64,000 nucleotides of DNA from Lates calcarifer (taxonomy: Eukaryota > Chordata > Actinopteri > Centropomidae). Below are positions 26,801 to 40,784 of this stretch, in pieces. The first letter of the stretch is position 1. Each line of letters starts with the position of its first letter. Below the pieces are notes generated by a model, which was given only the letters and a program-made list of their open reading frames with translations, did not search any database and was not told where the DNA came from. The DNA lies in contig NC_066856.1 in NCBI RefSeq assembly GCF_001640805.2, forward strand, positions 1 through 64,000, read 5' to 3'. The position numbers and the translations under genes were made by a program.

Positions 26801-29532
26801 CTTTCTCCTCTCCTTTCACTAGACAGCAGTTTTTCATTCTGAGCTTAGTGAGCGAGCAGAAGCCGAGACAGCAGAACCTTCAGACGCGGGACTCTCTGTG
26901 AGCAGAAGCCGAGACAGGCGGACTGTCAGACGCGGGAATCACTGTGAGCAGAAGCCGTGACAGGAGGACTTTCAGACGCGGGACTCACTGTGAGTCCTCA
27001 TAAGGGAAAATATCCCGGTCGGCCGCTGACCGTTTCCATACACCCAGATCATTCACAACCATTCGAATTTAACAAACATTCATATTAAAGTGGCTGAATT
27101 GTCATTTTCTCCTCTCCTTTCGCTGGAGACAGCATTTGTTAATTGTGAGCTTTATCAGCGACAGAAAGAAGTAAAACGCAGGTGTTGACTCACTGGCCTC
27201 AGACTGCTGTCTATTTTGTTTATTCATGAAATGAAAGTTGATAAACATTAGATATTGAGCAGCGATACGTGGATTTTCGGGCTATTTCACACACTGGTTT
27301 GAAATGCAGCCTCTAAAGAAGGTCTCTCCTTTCACATGAGACAGCAGTCGTTAATTGTGAGCTTAATGAGAGAGCAGAAGCGGATACACGAAGACTTTCA
27401 GATACCATACTCAGTGTGAGTCCACAGAAGGGAAAAAGATCTCCCTCGGCCACTTTCATACACCCAGATTGTTGATGAACATTAGAATTTGACAAACACT
27501 TTTATTAAATTGGCTGGGATTTTACTTTCTCCTCTCCTTTCACTAGACAGCAGTTTTTCATTCTGAGCTTAGTGAGCGAGCAGAAGCCGAGACAGGAGGA
27601 CTTTCCGACACGGGACTCACTGTGAGCAGAAGCCGAGACAAGATGATTTTCATACGCGGGACTCAGTGTGAGTCGACAGAAGGGAAAAAGATCCCCCTCG
27701 GCGGCTCACAGTTTACATACATGCCGACTGTACATGAACAATAGAATTTGACCAACATTCATATAAAAGTGAATGAGATTTTGCTTTCTCCTCTCCTTTC
27801 ACTAGACAGCAGTTTTTCATTCTGAGCTTAGTGAGCGAGCAGAAGCCGAGGCAGCAGGACTTTCAGACGCGGGACTCACTGTGAGCAGAAGCCGAGACAG
27901 GCGCACTGTCAGACGCGGGACTCACTGTGAGCAGAAGCCGAGAGAGGAGGACCTTCAGAACCGGTACTCGCTGTGAGCAGAAGCCGTGACAGCAGGACTT
28001 TCAGACGCGGGACTCACTGTGAGTTCACAGACGGGAAAATGTTTCCCCTCGGTCACGGACTGTTTCCATACATCCCTACAGTTCATGAAAATTAGAATTG
28101 GACCAATATTCAGAGTAAAGTGGCTGAAATCTCATCTTCTCTTCTCCGTTCAATGGAGACAGCATTTGATAATTTTGACCTTAATGAGCGAGCAGAAGCC
28201 GAGACAGGAGGACTTTCAGACGCGGGACTCAATGTGAGTCGACAGACGCGAACAAGATCCCCCTCGGTGGCTCACAGTTTCCATACATCCCGACTGTACA
28301 TGAACAATAGAATTTGACCAATATTCATATAAACGTGAATGAGATTTTACTTTCTCCTCTCCTTTGACTAGACAGCAGTTTTTCATTCTGAGCTTAGTGA
28401 GCGAGCAGAATCCGAGACAGGAGGACTTTCAGACGGGGTTCACTGTGAGTCCACAGACGGGAAAATGTTTCCCCTCGGTCACGGACTGTTTCCATACATC
28501 CCTATAGTTCATGAAAATTAGAATTGGACCAATATTCATAGTAAAGTCGCTGAAATCTCATCTTCTCTTCTCCGTTCACTGGAGACAGCATTTGATAATT
28601 CTGAGGTTAATGAGCGAGCAGAAGTCGATACAGGAGGACTTTCAGACGCGGGAATCACTGTGAGCAGAAGCCCAGACAGGAGGACCTTCAGACGCGGGAC
28701 TCGCTGTGAGCAGAAGCCGAGACAGGCGGACTGTCAGACGCCCGTATCCCGGTCGGCCGCTGACCGTTTCCATACACCCAGATCATTCACAACCATTCGA
28801 ATTTCACAAACATTCATTTTAAAGTGGCTGAATTGTCATTTTCTACTCTCCTTTCGCTTGAGACAGCATTTGTTAATTGTGAGCTTTATCAGCGACAAAA
28901 AGAAGTAAAACGCAGATGTTGACTCACTGGCCTCAGACTGCTGTCTATTTTGTTTATTCATGAAATGAAAGTTGATAAACATTAGATATTGAGCAGCGAT
29001 ACGTGGATTTTCGGGCTTTTTCACACACTGGTCTGAAATGCAGCCTCTAAAGAAGGTCTCTCCTTTCAAATGAGACAGCAGTCGTTAATTGTGAGCTTAA
29101 TGAGAGAGCAGAAGCGGATACACGAAGACTTTCAGATACAATACTCAGTGTGAGTCCACAGAAGGGAAAAAGATCTCCCTCGGCCACTTTCATACACCCA
29201 GATTGTTGATGAACATTAGAATTTGACAAACACTTTTATTAAATTGGCTGGGATTTTACTTTCTCCTCTCCTTTCACTAGACAGCAGTTTTTCATTCTGA
29301 GCTTAGTGAGCGACCAGAAGCCGAGACAGCAGGACCTTCAGACGCGGGACTCGCTGTGAGCAGAAGCCGAGACAGGCGGACTGTCAGACGCGGGAAACAC
29401 TATGAGCAGAAGCCGAGACAGGAAGACTTTCAGACGCGGGACTCACTGTGAGTCCACAGACGGGAAAATGTTTCCCCTCGGTCACGGAATGTTTCCATAC
29501 ATCCCTACAGTTCATGAAAATTAGAATTGGAC
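17892..29532 (+). repeat. Higher-order repeat, copy 2 (11,641 bp)
   Basis: This is a full copy whose sequence recurs 11,641 bp downstream, falling to 11,638 after three single-base losses at 33.79-33.88 kb. It contains six R590 modules with spacings in the same order as copies 1 and 3 (for example about 1.77, 1.20, 2.46, 1.74, 1.78 and 2.68 kb). It contains the 1.67-kb block and all the intermediate monomers. Differences from copy 3 are rare single bases, so the duplication is recent or actively homogenised. Confidence 0.9.
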
Positions 29533-32500
29533 CAATATTCATAGTGAAGTGGCTGAAATCTCATCTTCTCTTCTCCGATCACTGGAGACAGCATTTGAAA
29601 ATTCTGAGGTTAATGAGCGAGCAGAAGCCGAGACAGGAGGACTTTCAGACGCGGGACTCGCTGTGAGCAGAAGCCCAGACAGGAGGACCTTCAGACGCGG
29701 GACTCGCTGTGAGCAGAAGCCGAGACAGGCGGACTGTCAGACGCGGGAATCACTATGAGCAGAAGCCGAGACAGGAAGACTTTCAGACGCGGGACTCACT
29801 GTGAGTCCACAGACGGGAAAATGTTTCCCCTCGGTCACGGACTGTTTCCATACATCCCTACAGTTCATGAAAATTAGAATTGGACCAATATTCAGAGTAA
29901 AGTGGCTGAAATCTCATCTTCTCTTCTCCGTTCAATGGAGACAGCATTTGATAATTTTGACCTTAATGAGCGAGCAGAAGCCGAGACAGGAGGACTTTCA
30001 GACGCGGGACTCAATGTGAGTCGACAGACGGGAACAAGATCCCCCTCGGTGGCTCACAGTTTCCATACATCCCGACTGTACATGAACAATAGAATTTGAC
30101 CAATATTCATATAAACGTGAATGAGATTTTACTTTCTCCTCTCCTTTCACTAGACAGCAGTTTTTCATTCTGAGCTTAGTGAGCGAGCAGAATCCGAGAC
30201 AGGAGGACTTTCAGACGGGGTTCACTGTGAGTCCACAGACGGGAAAATGTTTCCCCTCGGTCACGGACTGTTTCCATACATCCCTATAGTTCATGAAAAT
30301 TAGAATTGGACCAATATTCATAGTAAAGTCGCTGAAATCTCATCTTCTCTTCTCCGTTCACTGGAGACAGCATTTGATAATTCTGAGGTTAATGAGCGAG
30401 CAGAAGTCGATACAGGAGGACTTTCAGACGCGGGAATCACTGTGAGCAGAAGCCCAGACAGGAGGACCTTCAGACGCGGGACTCGCTGTGAGCAGAAGCC
30501 GAGACAGGCGGACTGTCAGACGCCCGTATCCCGGTCGGCCGCTTACCGTTTCCATACACCCAGATCATTCACAACCATTCGAATTTCACAAACATTCATT
30601 TTAAAGTGGCTGAATTGTCATTTTCTCCTCTCCTTTCGCTTGAGACAGCATTTGTTAATTGTGAGCTTTATCAGCGACAGAAAGAAGTAAAACGCAGATG
30701 TTGACTCACTGGCCTCAGACTGCTGTCTATTTTGTTTATTCATGAAATGAAAGTTGATAAACATTAGATATTGAGCAGCGATACGTGGATTTTCGGGCTT
30801 TTTCACACACTGGTCTGAAATGCAGCCTCTAAAGAAGGTCTCTCCTTTCAAATGAGACAGCAGTCGTTAATTGTGAGCTTAATGAGAGAGCAGAAGCGGA
30901 TACACGAAGACTTTCAGATACCATACTCAGTGTGAGTCCACAGAAGGGAAAAAGATCTCCCTCGGCCACTTTCATACACCCAGATTGTTGATGAACATTA
31001 GAATTTGACAAACACTTTTATTAAATTGGCTGAGATTTTACTTTCTCCTCTCCTTTCACTAGACAGCAGTTTTTCATTCTGAGCTTAGTGAGCGACCAGA
31101 AGCCGAGACAGCAGGACCTTCAGACGCGGGACTCGCTGTGAGCAGAAGCCGAGACAGGCGGACTGTCAGACGCGGGAAACACTATGAGCAGAAGCCGAGA
31201 CAGGAAGACTTTCAGACGCGGGACTCACTGTGAGTCCACAGACGGGAAAATGTTTCCCCTCGGTCACGGAATGTTTCCATACATCCCTACAGTTCATGAA
31301 AATTAGAATTGGACCAATATTCAGAGTAAAGTGGCTGAAATCTCATCTTCTCTTCTCCGTTCAATGGAGACAGCATTTGATAATTTTGACCTTAATGAGC
31401 GAGCAGAAGCCGAGACAGGAGGACTTTCAGACGCGGGACTCGCTGTGAGCAGAAGCCGAGACAGGAGGACTTTCAGACACCAAACTCACTGTGAGTCCAC
31501 AGACGGGAAAATGTTTCCCCTCGGTCACGGACTGTTTCCATACATCCCTATAGTTCATGAAAATTAGAATTTGACCAATATTCAGATTAAAGTGGCTGAA
31601 ATCTCATCTTCTCTTGTCCGTTCACTGGAGACAGCATTTGATAATTTTGACCTTAATGAGCGAGCAGAAGCCGAGACAGGAGGACTTTCAAACGCGGGAC
31701 TCACTGTGAGCAGAAGCCGAGACAAGATGATTTTCATACGCGGGACTCACTGTGAGTTGACAGACGGGAAAAAGATCCCCCTCGGCGGCTCACAGTTTCC
31801 ATACATCCCGACTTTACATGAACAATAGAATTTGACCAACATTCATATAAAAGTGAATGAGATTTTAGTTTCTCCTCTCCTTTCACTAGACAGCAGTTTT
31901 TCATTCTGAGCTTAGTGAGCGAGCAGAATCCGAGACAGGAGGACTTTCATACACCGGACTCACTGTGAGTCCACAGACGGGAAAATGTTTCCCCTCGGTC
32001 ACAGACTGTTTCCATACATCCCTACAGTTCATGAAAATTAGAATTGGACCAATATTCAGATTAAAGTGGCTGAAATCTCATCTTCTCCTCTCCTTTCACT
32101 AGACAGCAGTTTTTCATTCTGAGCTTAGTGAGCGAGCAGAAGCCGAGACAGGAGGACTTTCCGACACGGGACTCACTGTGAGCAGAAGCCGAGACAAGAT
32201 GATTTTCATACGCTGGACTCACTGTAAGTCGACAGAAGGGAAAAAGATCCCCCTCGGCGGCTCACAGTTTCCATACATCCCGACTGTACATGAACAATAG
32301 AATTTGACCAATATTCATATAAAAGTGAATGAGATTTTGCTTTCTCCTCTCCTTTCACTAGACAGCAGTTTTTCATTCTGAGCTTAGTGAGCGAGCAGAA
32401 GCCGAGGCAGCAGGACTTTCAGACGCGGGACTCACTGTGAGCAGAAGCCCAGACAGGCGCACTGTCAGACGCGGGACTCACTGTGAGCAGAAGCCGAGAG

Positions 32501-35500
32501 AGGAGGACCTTCAGAACCGGTACTCGCTGTGAGCAGAAGTCGTGACAGCAGGACTTTCAGACGCGGGACTCACTGTGAGTTCACAGACGGGAAAATGTTT
32601 CCCCTCGGTCACGGACTGTTTCCATACATCCCTATAGTTCATGAAAATTAGAATTGGATCAATATTCATAGTGAAGTGGCTGAAATCTCATCTTCTCTTC
32701 TCCGTTCACTGGAGACAGCATTTGATAATTCTGAGCTTAATGAGCGAGCAGAAGTCGATACAGGAGGACTTTCAGACGCGGGAATCACTGTGAGCAGAAG
32801 CCGAGACCGCAGGACTTTCAGACGCGGGACTCACTGTGAGCAGAAGCCCAGACAGGAGGACCTTCAGACGCGGGACTCGCTGTGAGCAGAAGCCGAGACA
32901 GGCGGACTGTCAGACGCCCGTATCCCGGTTGGCCTCTGACCGTTTCCATGAACAATAGGATTTGACCAATATTCATATAAACGTGAATGAGATTTTACTT
33001 TCTCCTCTCCTTTCACTAGACAGCAGTTTTTCATTCTGAGCTTAGTGAGCGAGCAGAAGCCGAGACAGCAGAACCTTCAGACGCGGGACTCTCTGTGAGC
33101 AGAAGCCGAGACAGGCGGACTGTCAGACGCGGGAATCACTGTGAGCAGAAGCCGTGACAGGAGGACTTTCAGACGCGGGACTCACTGTGAGTCCTCATAA
33201 GGGAAAATATCCCGGTCGGCCGCTGACCGTTTCCATACACCCAGATCATTCACAACCATTCGAATTTAACAAACATTCATATTAAAGTGGCTGAATTGTC
33301 ATTTTCTCCTCTCCTTTCGCTGGAGACAGCATTTGTTAATTGTGAGCTTTATCAGCGACAGAAAGAAGTAAAACGCAGGTGTTGACTCACTGGCCTCAGA
33401 CTGCTGTCTATTTTGTTTATTCATGAAATGAAAGTTGATAAACATTAGATATTGAGCAGCGATACGTGGATTTTCGGGCTATTTCACACACTGGTTTGAA
33501 ATGCAGCCTCTAAAGAAGGTCTCTCCTTTCACATGAGACAGCAGTCGTTAATTGTGAGTTTAATGAGAGAGCAGAAGCGGATACACGAAGACTTTCAGAT
33601 ACCATACTCAGTGTGAGTCCACAGAAGGGAAAAAGATCTCCCTCGGCCACTTTCATACACCCAGATTATTGATGAACATTAGAATTTGACAAACACTTTT
33701 ATTAAATTGGCTGGGATTTTACTTTCTCCTCTCCTTTCACTAGACAGCAGTTTTTCATTCTGAGCTTAGTGAGCGACCAGAAGCCGAGACAGCAGGACTT
33801 CAGACGCGGGACTCGCTGTGAGCAGAAGCCGAGACAGGCGGACTGTCAGACGCGGGAATCACTATGAGCAAAGCGAGACAGGAAGACTTTCAGACGCGGG
33901 ACTCACTGTGAGTCCACAGACGGGAAAATGTTTCCCCTCGGTCACAGACTGTTTCCATACATCCCTACAGTTCATGAAAATTAGAATTTGACCAATATTC
34001 AGATTAAAGTGGCTGAAATCTCATCTTCTCTTGTCCGTTCACTGGAGACAGCATTTGATAATTTTGACCTTAATGAGCGAGCAGAAGCCGAGACAGGAGG
34101 ACTTTCAGACGCGGGACTCACTGTGAGCAGAAGCCGAGACAAGATGATTTTCATACGCGGGACTCACTGTGAGTTTACAGACGGGAAAAAGATCCCCCTC
34201 GGCGGCTCACAGTTTCCATACATCCCGACTGTACATGAACAATAGAATTTGACCAACATTCATATAAAAGTGAATGAGATTTTGCTTTCTCCTCTCCTTT
34301 CACTAGACAGCAGTTTTTCATTCTGAGCTTAGTGAGCGAGCAGAAGCCGAGGCAGCAGGACTTTCAGACGCGGGACTCACTGTGAGCAGAAGCCGAGACA
34401 GGCGCACTGTCAGACGCGGGACTCACTGTGAGCAGAAGCCGAGACAGGAGGACTTTCAGACGCGGGACTCACTGTGAGTTCACAGACGGGAAAATGTTTC
34501 CCCTCGGTCACGGACAGTTTCCATACATCCCTATAGTTCATGAAAATTAGAATTGGATCAATATTCATAGTGAAGTGGCTGAAATCTCATCTTCTCTTCT
34601 CCGTTCACTGGAGACAGCATTTGATAATTCTGAGCTTAATGAGAGAGCAGAAGCCGAGACAGGAGGACTTTCAGACGGGGTTCACTGTGAGTCCACAGAC
34701 GGGAAAATGTTTCCCCTCGGTCACGGACTGTTTCCATACATCCCTATAGTTCATGAAAATTAGAATTGGACCAATATTCATAGTAAAGTCGCTGAAATCT
34801 CATCTTCTCTTCTCCGTTCACTGGAGACAGCATTTGAAAATTCTGAGGTTAATGAGCGAGCAGAAGTCGATACAGGAGGACTTTCAGACGCGGGAATCAC
34901 TGTGAGCAGAAGCCCAGACAGGAGGACCTTCAGACGCGGGACTCGATGTGAGCAGAAGCCGAGACAGGCGGACTGTCAGACGCCCGTATCCCGGTCGGCC
35001 GCTGACCGTTTCCATACACCCAGATCATTCACAACCATTCGAATTTCACAAACATTCATTTTAAAGTGGCTGAATTTTCATTTTCTCCTCTCCTTTCGCT
35101 TGAGACAGCATTTGTTAATTGTGAGCTTTATCAGCGACAGAAAGAAGTAAAACGCAGATGTTGACTCACTGGCCTCAGACTGCTGTCTATTTTGTTTATT
35201 CATGAAATGAAAGTTGATAAACATTAGATATTGAGCAGCGATACGTGGATTTTCGGGCTTTTTCACACACTGGTCTGAAATGCAGCCTCTAAAGAAGGTC
35301 TCTCCTTTCAAATGAGACAGCAGTCGTTAATTGTGAGCTTAATGAGAGAGCAGAAGCGGATACACGAAGACTTTCAGATACAATACTCAGTGTGAGTCCA
35401 CAGAAGGGAAAAAGATCTCCCTCGGCCACTTTCATACACCCAGATTGTTGATGAACATTAGAATTTGACAAACACTTTTATTAAATTGGCTGGGCTTTTA

Positions 35501-36735
35501 CTTTCTCCTCTCCTTTCACTAGACAGCAGTTTTTCATTCTGAGCTTAGTGAGCGAGCAGAAGCCGAGACAGCAGGACCTTCAGACGCGGGACTCGCTGTG
35601 AGCAGAAGCCGAGACAGGCGGACTGTCAGACGCGGGAATCACTATGACCAGAAGCCGAGACAGGAAGACTTTCAGACGCGGGACTCACTGTGCGCAGAAG
35701 CCGAGACAGGAGGACTTTCAGACACCAAACTCACTGTGAGTCCACAGACGGGAAAATGTTTCCCCTCGGTCACGGACTGTTTCCATACATCCCTATAGTT
35801 CATGAAAATTAGAATTGGACCAATATTCAGAGTAAAGTGGCGGAAATCTCATCTTCTCTTCTCCGTTCACTGGAGACAGCATTTGATAATTCTGAGCTTA
35901 ATGAGAGAGCAGAAGCCGAGACAGGAGGACTTTCAGACGCGGGACTCAATGTGAGTCGACAGACGGGAAAAAGATCCCCCTCGGTGGCTCACAGATTCCA
36001 TACATCCCGACTGTACATGAACAATAGAATTTGACCAATATTCATATAAACGTGAATGAGATTTTACTTTCTCCTCTCCTTTCACTAGACAGCAGTTTTT
36101 CATTCTGAGCTTAGTGAGCGAGCAGAATCCGAGACAGGAGGACTTTCAGACGGGGTTCACTGTGAGTCCACAGACGGGAAAATGTTTCCCCTCGGTCACG
36201 GACTGTTTCCATACATCCCTATAGTTCATGAAAATTAGAATTGGACCAATATTCATAGTAAAGTCGCTGAAATCTCATCTTCTCTTCTCCTTTCGCTGGA
36301 GACAGCATTTGTTAATTGTGAGCTTTATCAGCGACAGAAAGAAGTAAAACCCAGGTGTTGACTCACTGGCCTCAGACTGCTGTCTATTTTGTTTATTCAT
36401 GAAATGAAAGTTGATAAACATTAGATATTGAGCAGCGATACGTGGATTTTCGGGCTTTTTCACACACTGGTTTGAAATGCAGCCTCTAAAGAAGGTCTCT
36501 CCTTTCACATGAGACAGCAGTCGTTAATTGTGAGTTTAATGAGAGAGCAGAAGCGGATACACGAAGACTTTCAGATACCATACTCAGTGTGAGTCCACAG
36601 AAGGGAAAAAGATCTCCCTCGGCCACTTTCATACACCCAGATTGTTGATGAACATTAGAATTTGACAAACACTTTTATTAAATTGGCTGGGATTTTACTT
36701 TCTCTTCTCCTTTCACTAGACAGCAGTTTTTCATT
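29533..36735 (+). repeat. Higher-order repeat, copy 3 (partial, ~7.2 kb)
   Basis: This matches copy 2 at offsets of 11,641 then 11,638 bp up to about 36,735, just after the R590 copy anchored at 36,373. There the order of subunits changes from that of copy 2 at about 25,100. The array continues in a different, 4,050-bp periodicity. Small unique indels lie at 33,787-33,875 (one base lost in a GGACCTTCAG, two in GCAGAAGCCG). Confidence 0.88.
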
Positions 36736-39700
36736 CTGAGCTTAGTGAGCGAGCAGAAGCCGAGACAGGAGGACTTTCCGACACGGGACTCACTGTGAGC
36801 AGAAGCCGAGACAAGATGATTTTCAGACGCGGGACTCACTGTGCGCAGAAGCCGAGACAGGAGGACTTTCAGACGCGGGACTCAATGTGAGTCGACAGAC
36901 GGGAAAAAGATCCCCCTCGGTGGCTCACAGATTCCATACATCCCGACTGTACATGAACAATAGAATTTGACCAATATTCATATAAACGTGAATGAGATTT
37001 TACTTTCTCTTCTCCTTTCACTAGACAGCACTTTTTCATTCTGAGCTTAGTGAGCGAGCAGAAGCCGAGACAGGAGGACTGTCAGACGCGGGAATCACTA
37101 TGAGCAGAAGCCGAGACAGGAAGACTTTCAGACGCGGGACTCACTGTGAGTCCACAGACGGGAAAATGTTTCCCCTCGGTCACGGACTGTTTCCATACAT
37201 CCCTACAGTTCATGAAAATTGAATTGGACCAATATTTAGAGTAAAGTGGCTGAAATCTCATCTTCTCCTCTCCTTTCACTAGACAGCAGTTTTTCATTCT
37301 GAGCTTAGTGAGCGAGCAGAAGCCGAGACAGGAGGACTTTCAGACGCAGGACTCACTGTGAGCAGAAGCCGAGACAGGCGCACTGTCAGACGCGGGACTC
37401 ACTGTGAGCAGAAGCCGAGAGAGGAGGACCTTCAGAACCGGTACTCGCTGTGAGCAGAAGTCGTGACAGCAGGACTTTCAGACGCGGGACTCACTGTGAG
37501 TTCACAGACGGGAAAATGTTTCCCCTCGGTCACGGACAGTTTCCATACATCCCTATAGTTCATGAAAATTAGAATTGGATCAATATTCATAGTGAAGTGG
37601 CTGAAATCTCATCTTCTCTTCTCCGTTCACTGGAGACAGCATTTGATAATTCTGAGCTTAATGAGAGAGCAGAAGCCGAGACAGGAGGACTTTCAGACGG
37701 GGTTCACTGTGAGTCCACAGACGGGAAAATGTTTCCCCTCGGTCACGGACTGTTTCCATACATCCCTATAGTTCATGAAAATTAGAATTGGACCAATATT
37801 CATAGTAAAGTCGCTGAAATCTCATCTTCTCTTCTCCGTTCACTGGAGACAGCATTTGAAAATTCTGAGGTTAATGAGCGAGCAGAAGTCGATACAGGAG
37901 GACTTTCAGACGCGGGAATCACTGTGAGCAGAAGCCCAGACAGGAGGACCTTCAGACGCGGGACTCGATGTGAGCAGAAGCCGAGACAGGCGGACTGTCA
38001 GACGCCCGTATCCCGGTCGGCCGCTGACCGTTTCCATACACCCAGATCATTCACAACCATTCGAATTTCACAAACATTCATTTTAAAGTGGCTGAATTTT
38101 CATTTTCTCCTCTCCTTTCGCTTGAGACAGCATTTGTTAATTGTGAGCTTTATCAGCGACAGAAAGAAGTAAAATGCAGATGTTGACTCACTGGCCTCAG
38201 ACTGCTGTCTATTTTGTTTATTCATGAAATGAAAGTTGATAAACATTAGATATTGAGCAGCGATACGTGGATTTTCGGGCTTTTTCACACACTGGTCTGA
38301 AATGCAGCCTCTAAAGAAGGTCTCTCCTTTCAAATGAGACAGCAGTCGTTAATTGTGAGCTTAATGAGAGAGCAGAAGCGGATACACGAAGACTTTCAGA
38401 TACAATACTCAGTGTGAGTCCACAGAAGGGAAAAAGATCTCCCTCGGCCACTTTCATACACCCAGATTGTTGATGAACATTAGAATTTGACAAACACTTT
38501 TATTAAATTGGCTGGGATTTTACTTTCTCCTCTCCTTTCACTAGACAGCAGTTTTTCATTCTGAGCTTAGTGAGCGAGCAGAAGCCGAGACAGCAGGACC
38601 TTCAGACGCGGGACTCGCTGTGAGCAGAAGCCGAGACAGGCGGACTGTCAGACGCGGGAATCACTATGACCAGAAGCCGAGACAGGAAGACTTTCAGACG
38701 CGGGACTCACTGTGCGCAGAAGCCGAGACAGGAGGACTTTCAGACACCAAACTCACTGTGAGTCCACAGACGGGAAAATGTTTCCCCTCGGTCACGGACT
38801 GTTTCCATACATCCCTATAGTTCATGAAAATTAGAATTGGACCAATATTCAGAGTAAAGTGGCGGAAATCTCATCTTCTCTTCTCCGTTCACTGGAGACA
38901 GCATTTGATAATTCTGAGCTTAATGAGAGAGCAGAAGCCGAGACAGGAGGACTTTCAGACGCGGGACTCAATGTGAGTCGACAGACGGGAAAAAGATCCC
39001 CCTCGGTGGCTCACAGATTCCATACATCCCGACTGTACATGAACAATAGAATTTGACCAATATTCATATAAACGTGAATGAGATTTTACTTTCTCCTCTC
39101 CTTTCACTAGACAGCAGTTTTTCATTCTGAGCTTAGTGAGCGAGCAGAATCCGAGACAGGAGGACTTTCAGACGGGGTTCACTGTGAGTCCACAGACGGG
39201 AAAATGTTTCCCCTCGGTCACGGACTGTTTCCATACATCCCTATAGTTCATGAAAATTAGAATTGGACCAATATTCATAGTAAAGTGGCTGAAATCTCAT
39301 CTTCTCTTCTCCGTTCACTGGAGACAGCATTTGATGATTCTGAGCTTAATGAGCGAGCAGAAGCCGAGACAGGAGGACTTTCCGACACGGGAATCACTGT
39401 GAGCAGAAGCCGAGACCGCAGGACTTTCAGACGCGGGACTCACTGTGAGCAGAAGCCCAGACAGGAGGACCTTCAGACGCGGGAATCACTATGAGCAGAA
39501 GCCGAGACAGGAAGACTTTCAGACGCGGGACTCACTGTGAGTCCACAGACGGGAAAATGTTTCCCCTCGGCGGCTCACAGTTTCCATACATCCCGACTGT
39601 ACATGAACAATAGAATTTGACCAACATTCATATAAAAGTGAATGAGATTTTGCTTTCTCCTCTCCTTTCACTAGACAGCAGTTTTTCATTCTGAGCTTAG

Positions 39701-40784
39701 TGAGCGAGCAGAAGCCGAGGCAGCAGGACTTTCAGACGCGGGACTCACTGTGAGCAGAAGCCGAGACAGGCGCACTGTCAGACGCGGGACTCACTGTGAG
39801 CAGAAGCCGAGAGAGGAGGACCTTCAGAACCGGTACTCGCTGTGAGCAGAAGCCGTGACAGCAGGACTTTCAGACGCGGGACTCACTGTGAGTTCACAGA
39901 CGGGAAAATGTTTCCCCTCGGTCACGGACAGTTTCCATACATCCCTACAGTTCATGAAAATTAGAATTGGATCAATATTCATAGTGAAGTGGCTGAAATC
40001 TCATCTTCTCTTCTCCGTTCACTGGAGACAGCATTTGATAATTCTGAGGTTAATGAGCGAGCAGAAGTCGATACAGGAGGACTTTCAGACGCGGGAATCA
40101 CTGTGAGCAGAAGCCGAGACCGCAGGACTTTCAGACGCGGGACTCACTGTGAGCAGAAGCCCAGACAGGAGGACCTTCAGACGCGGGACTCGCTGTGAGC
40201 AGAAGCCGAGACAGGCGGACTGTCAGACACCCGTATCCCGGTTGGCCGCTGACCGTTTACATACACCCAGATCATTCACAACCATTCGAATTTCACAAAC
40301 ATTCATTTTAAAGTGGCTGAATTGTCATTTTCTCCTCTCCTTTCGCTTGAGACAGCATTTGTTAATTGTGAGCTTTATCAGCGACAGAAAGAAGTAAAAC
40401 GCAGATGTTGACTCACTGGCCTCAGACTGCTGTCTATTTTGTTTATTCATGAAATGAAAGTTGATAAACATTAGATATTGAGCAGCGATACGTGGATTTT
40501 CGGGCTTTTTCACACACTGGTCTGAAATGCAGCCTCTAAAGAAGGTCTCTCCTTTCAAATGAGACAGCAGTCGTTAATTGTGAGCTTAATGAGAGAGCAG
40601 AAGCGGATACACGAAGACTTTCAGATACCATACTCAGTGTGAGTCCACAGAAGGGAAAAAGATCTCCCTCGGCCACTTTCATACACCCAGATTGTTGATG
40701 AACATTAGAATTTGACAAACACTTTTATTAAATTGGCTGGGATTTTACTTTCTCCTCTCCTTTCACTAGACAGCAGTTTTTCAT
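36735..40784 (+). repeat. 4,050-bp higher-order repeat, copy A
   Basis: Sequence here recurs 4,050 bp downstream with very few differences (R590 anchors 38,198/42,248 and 40,423/44,473). Its internal part from about 37.5 to 39.06 kb also matches 34.5-36.04 kb at an offset of 3,022 bp. The 4,050-bp unit is therefore a rearranged fragment of the 11.64-kb unit that was amplified separately. Confidence 0.87.
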
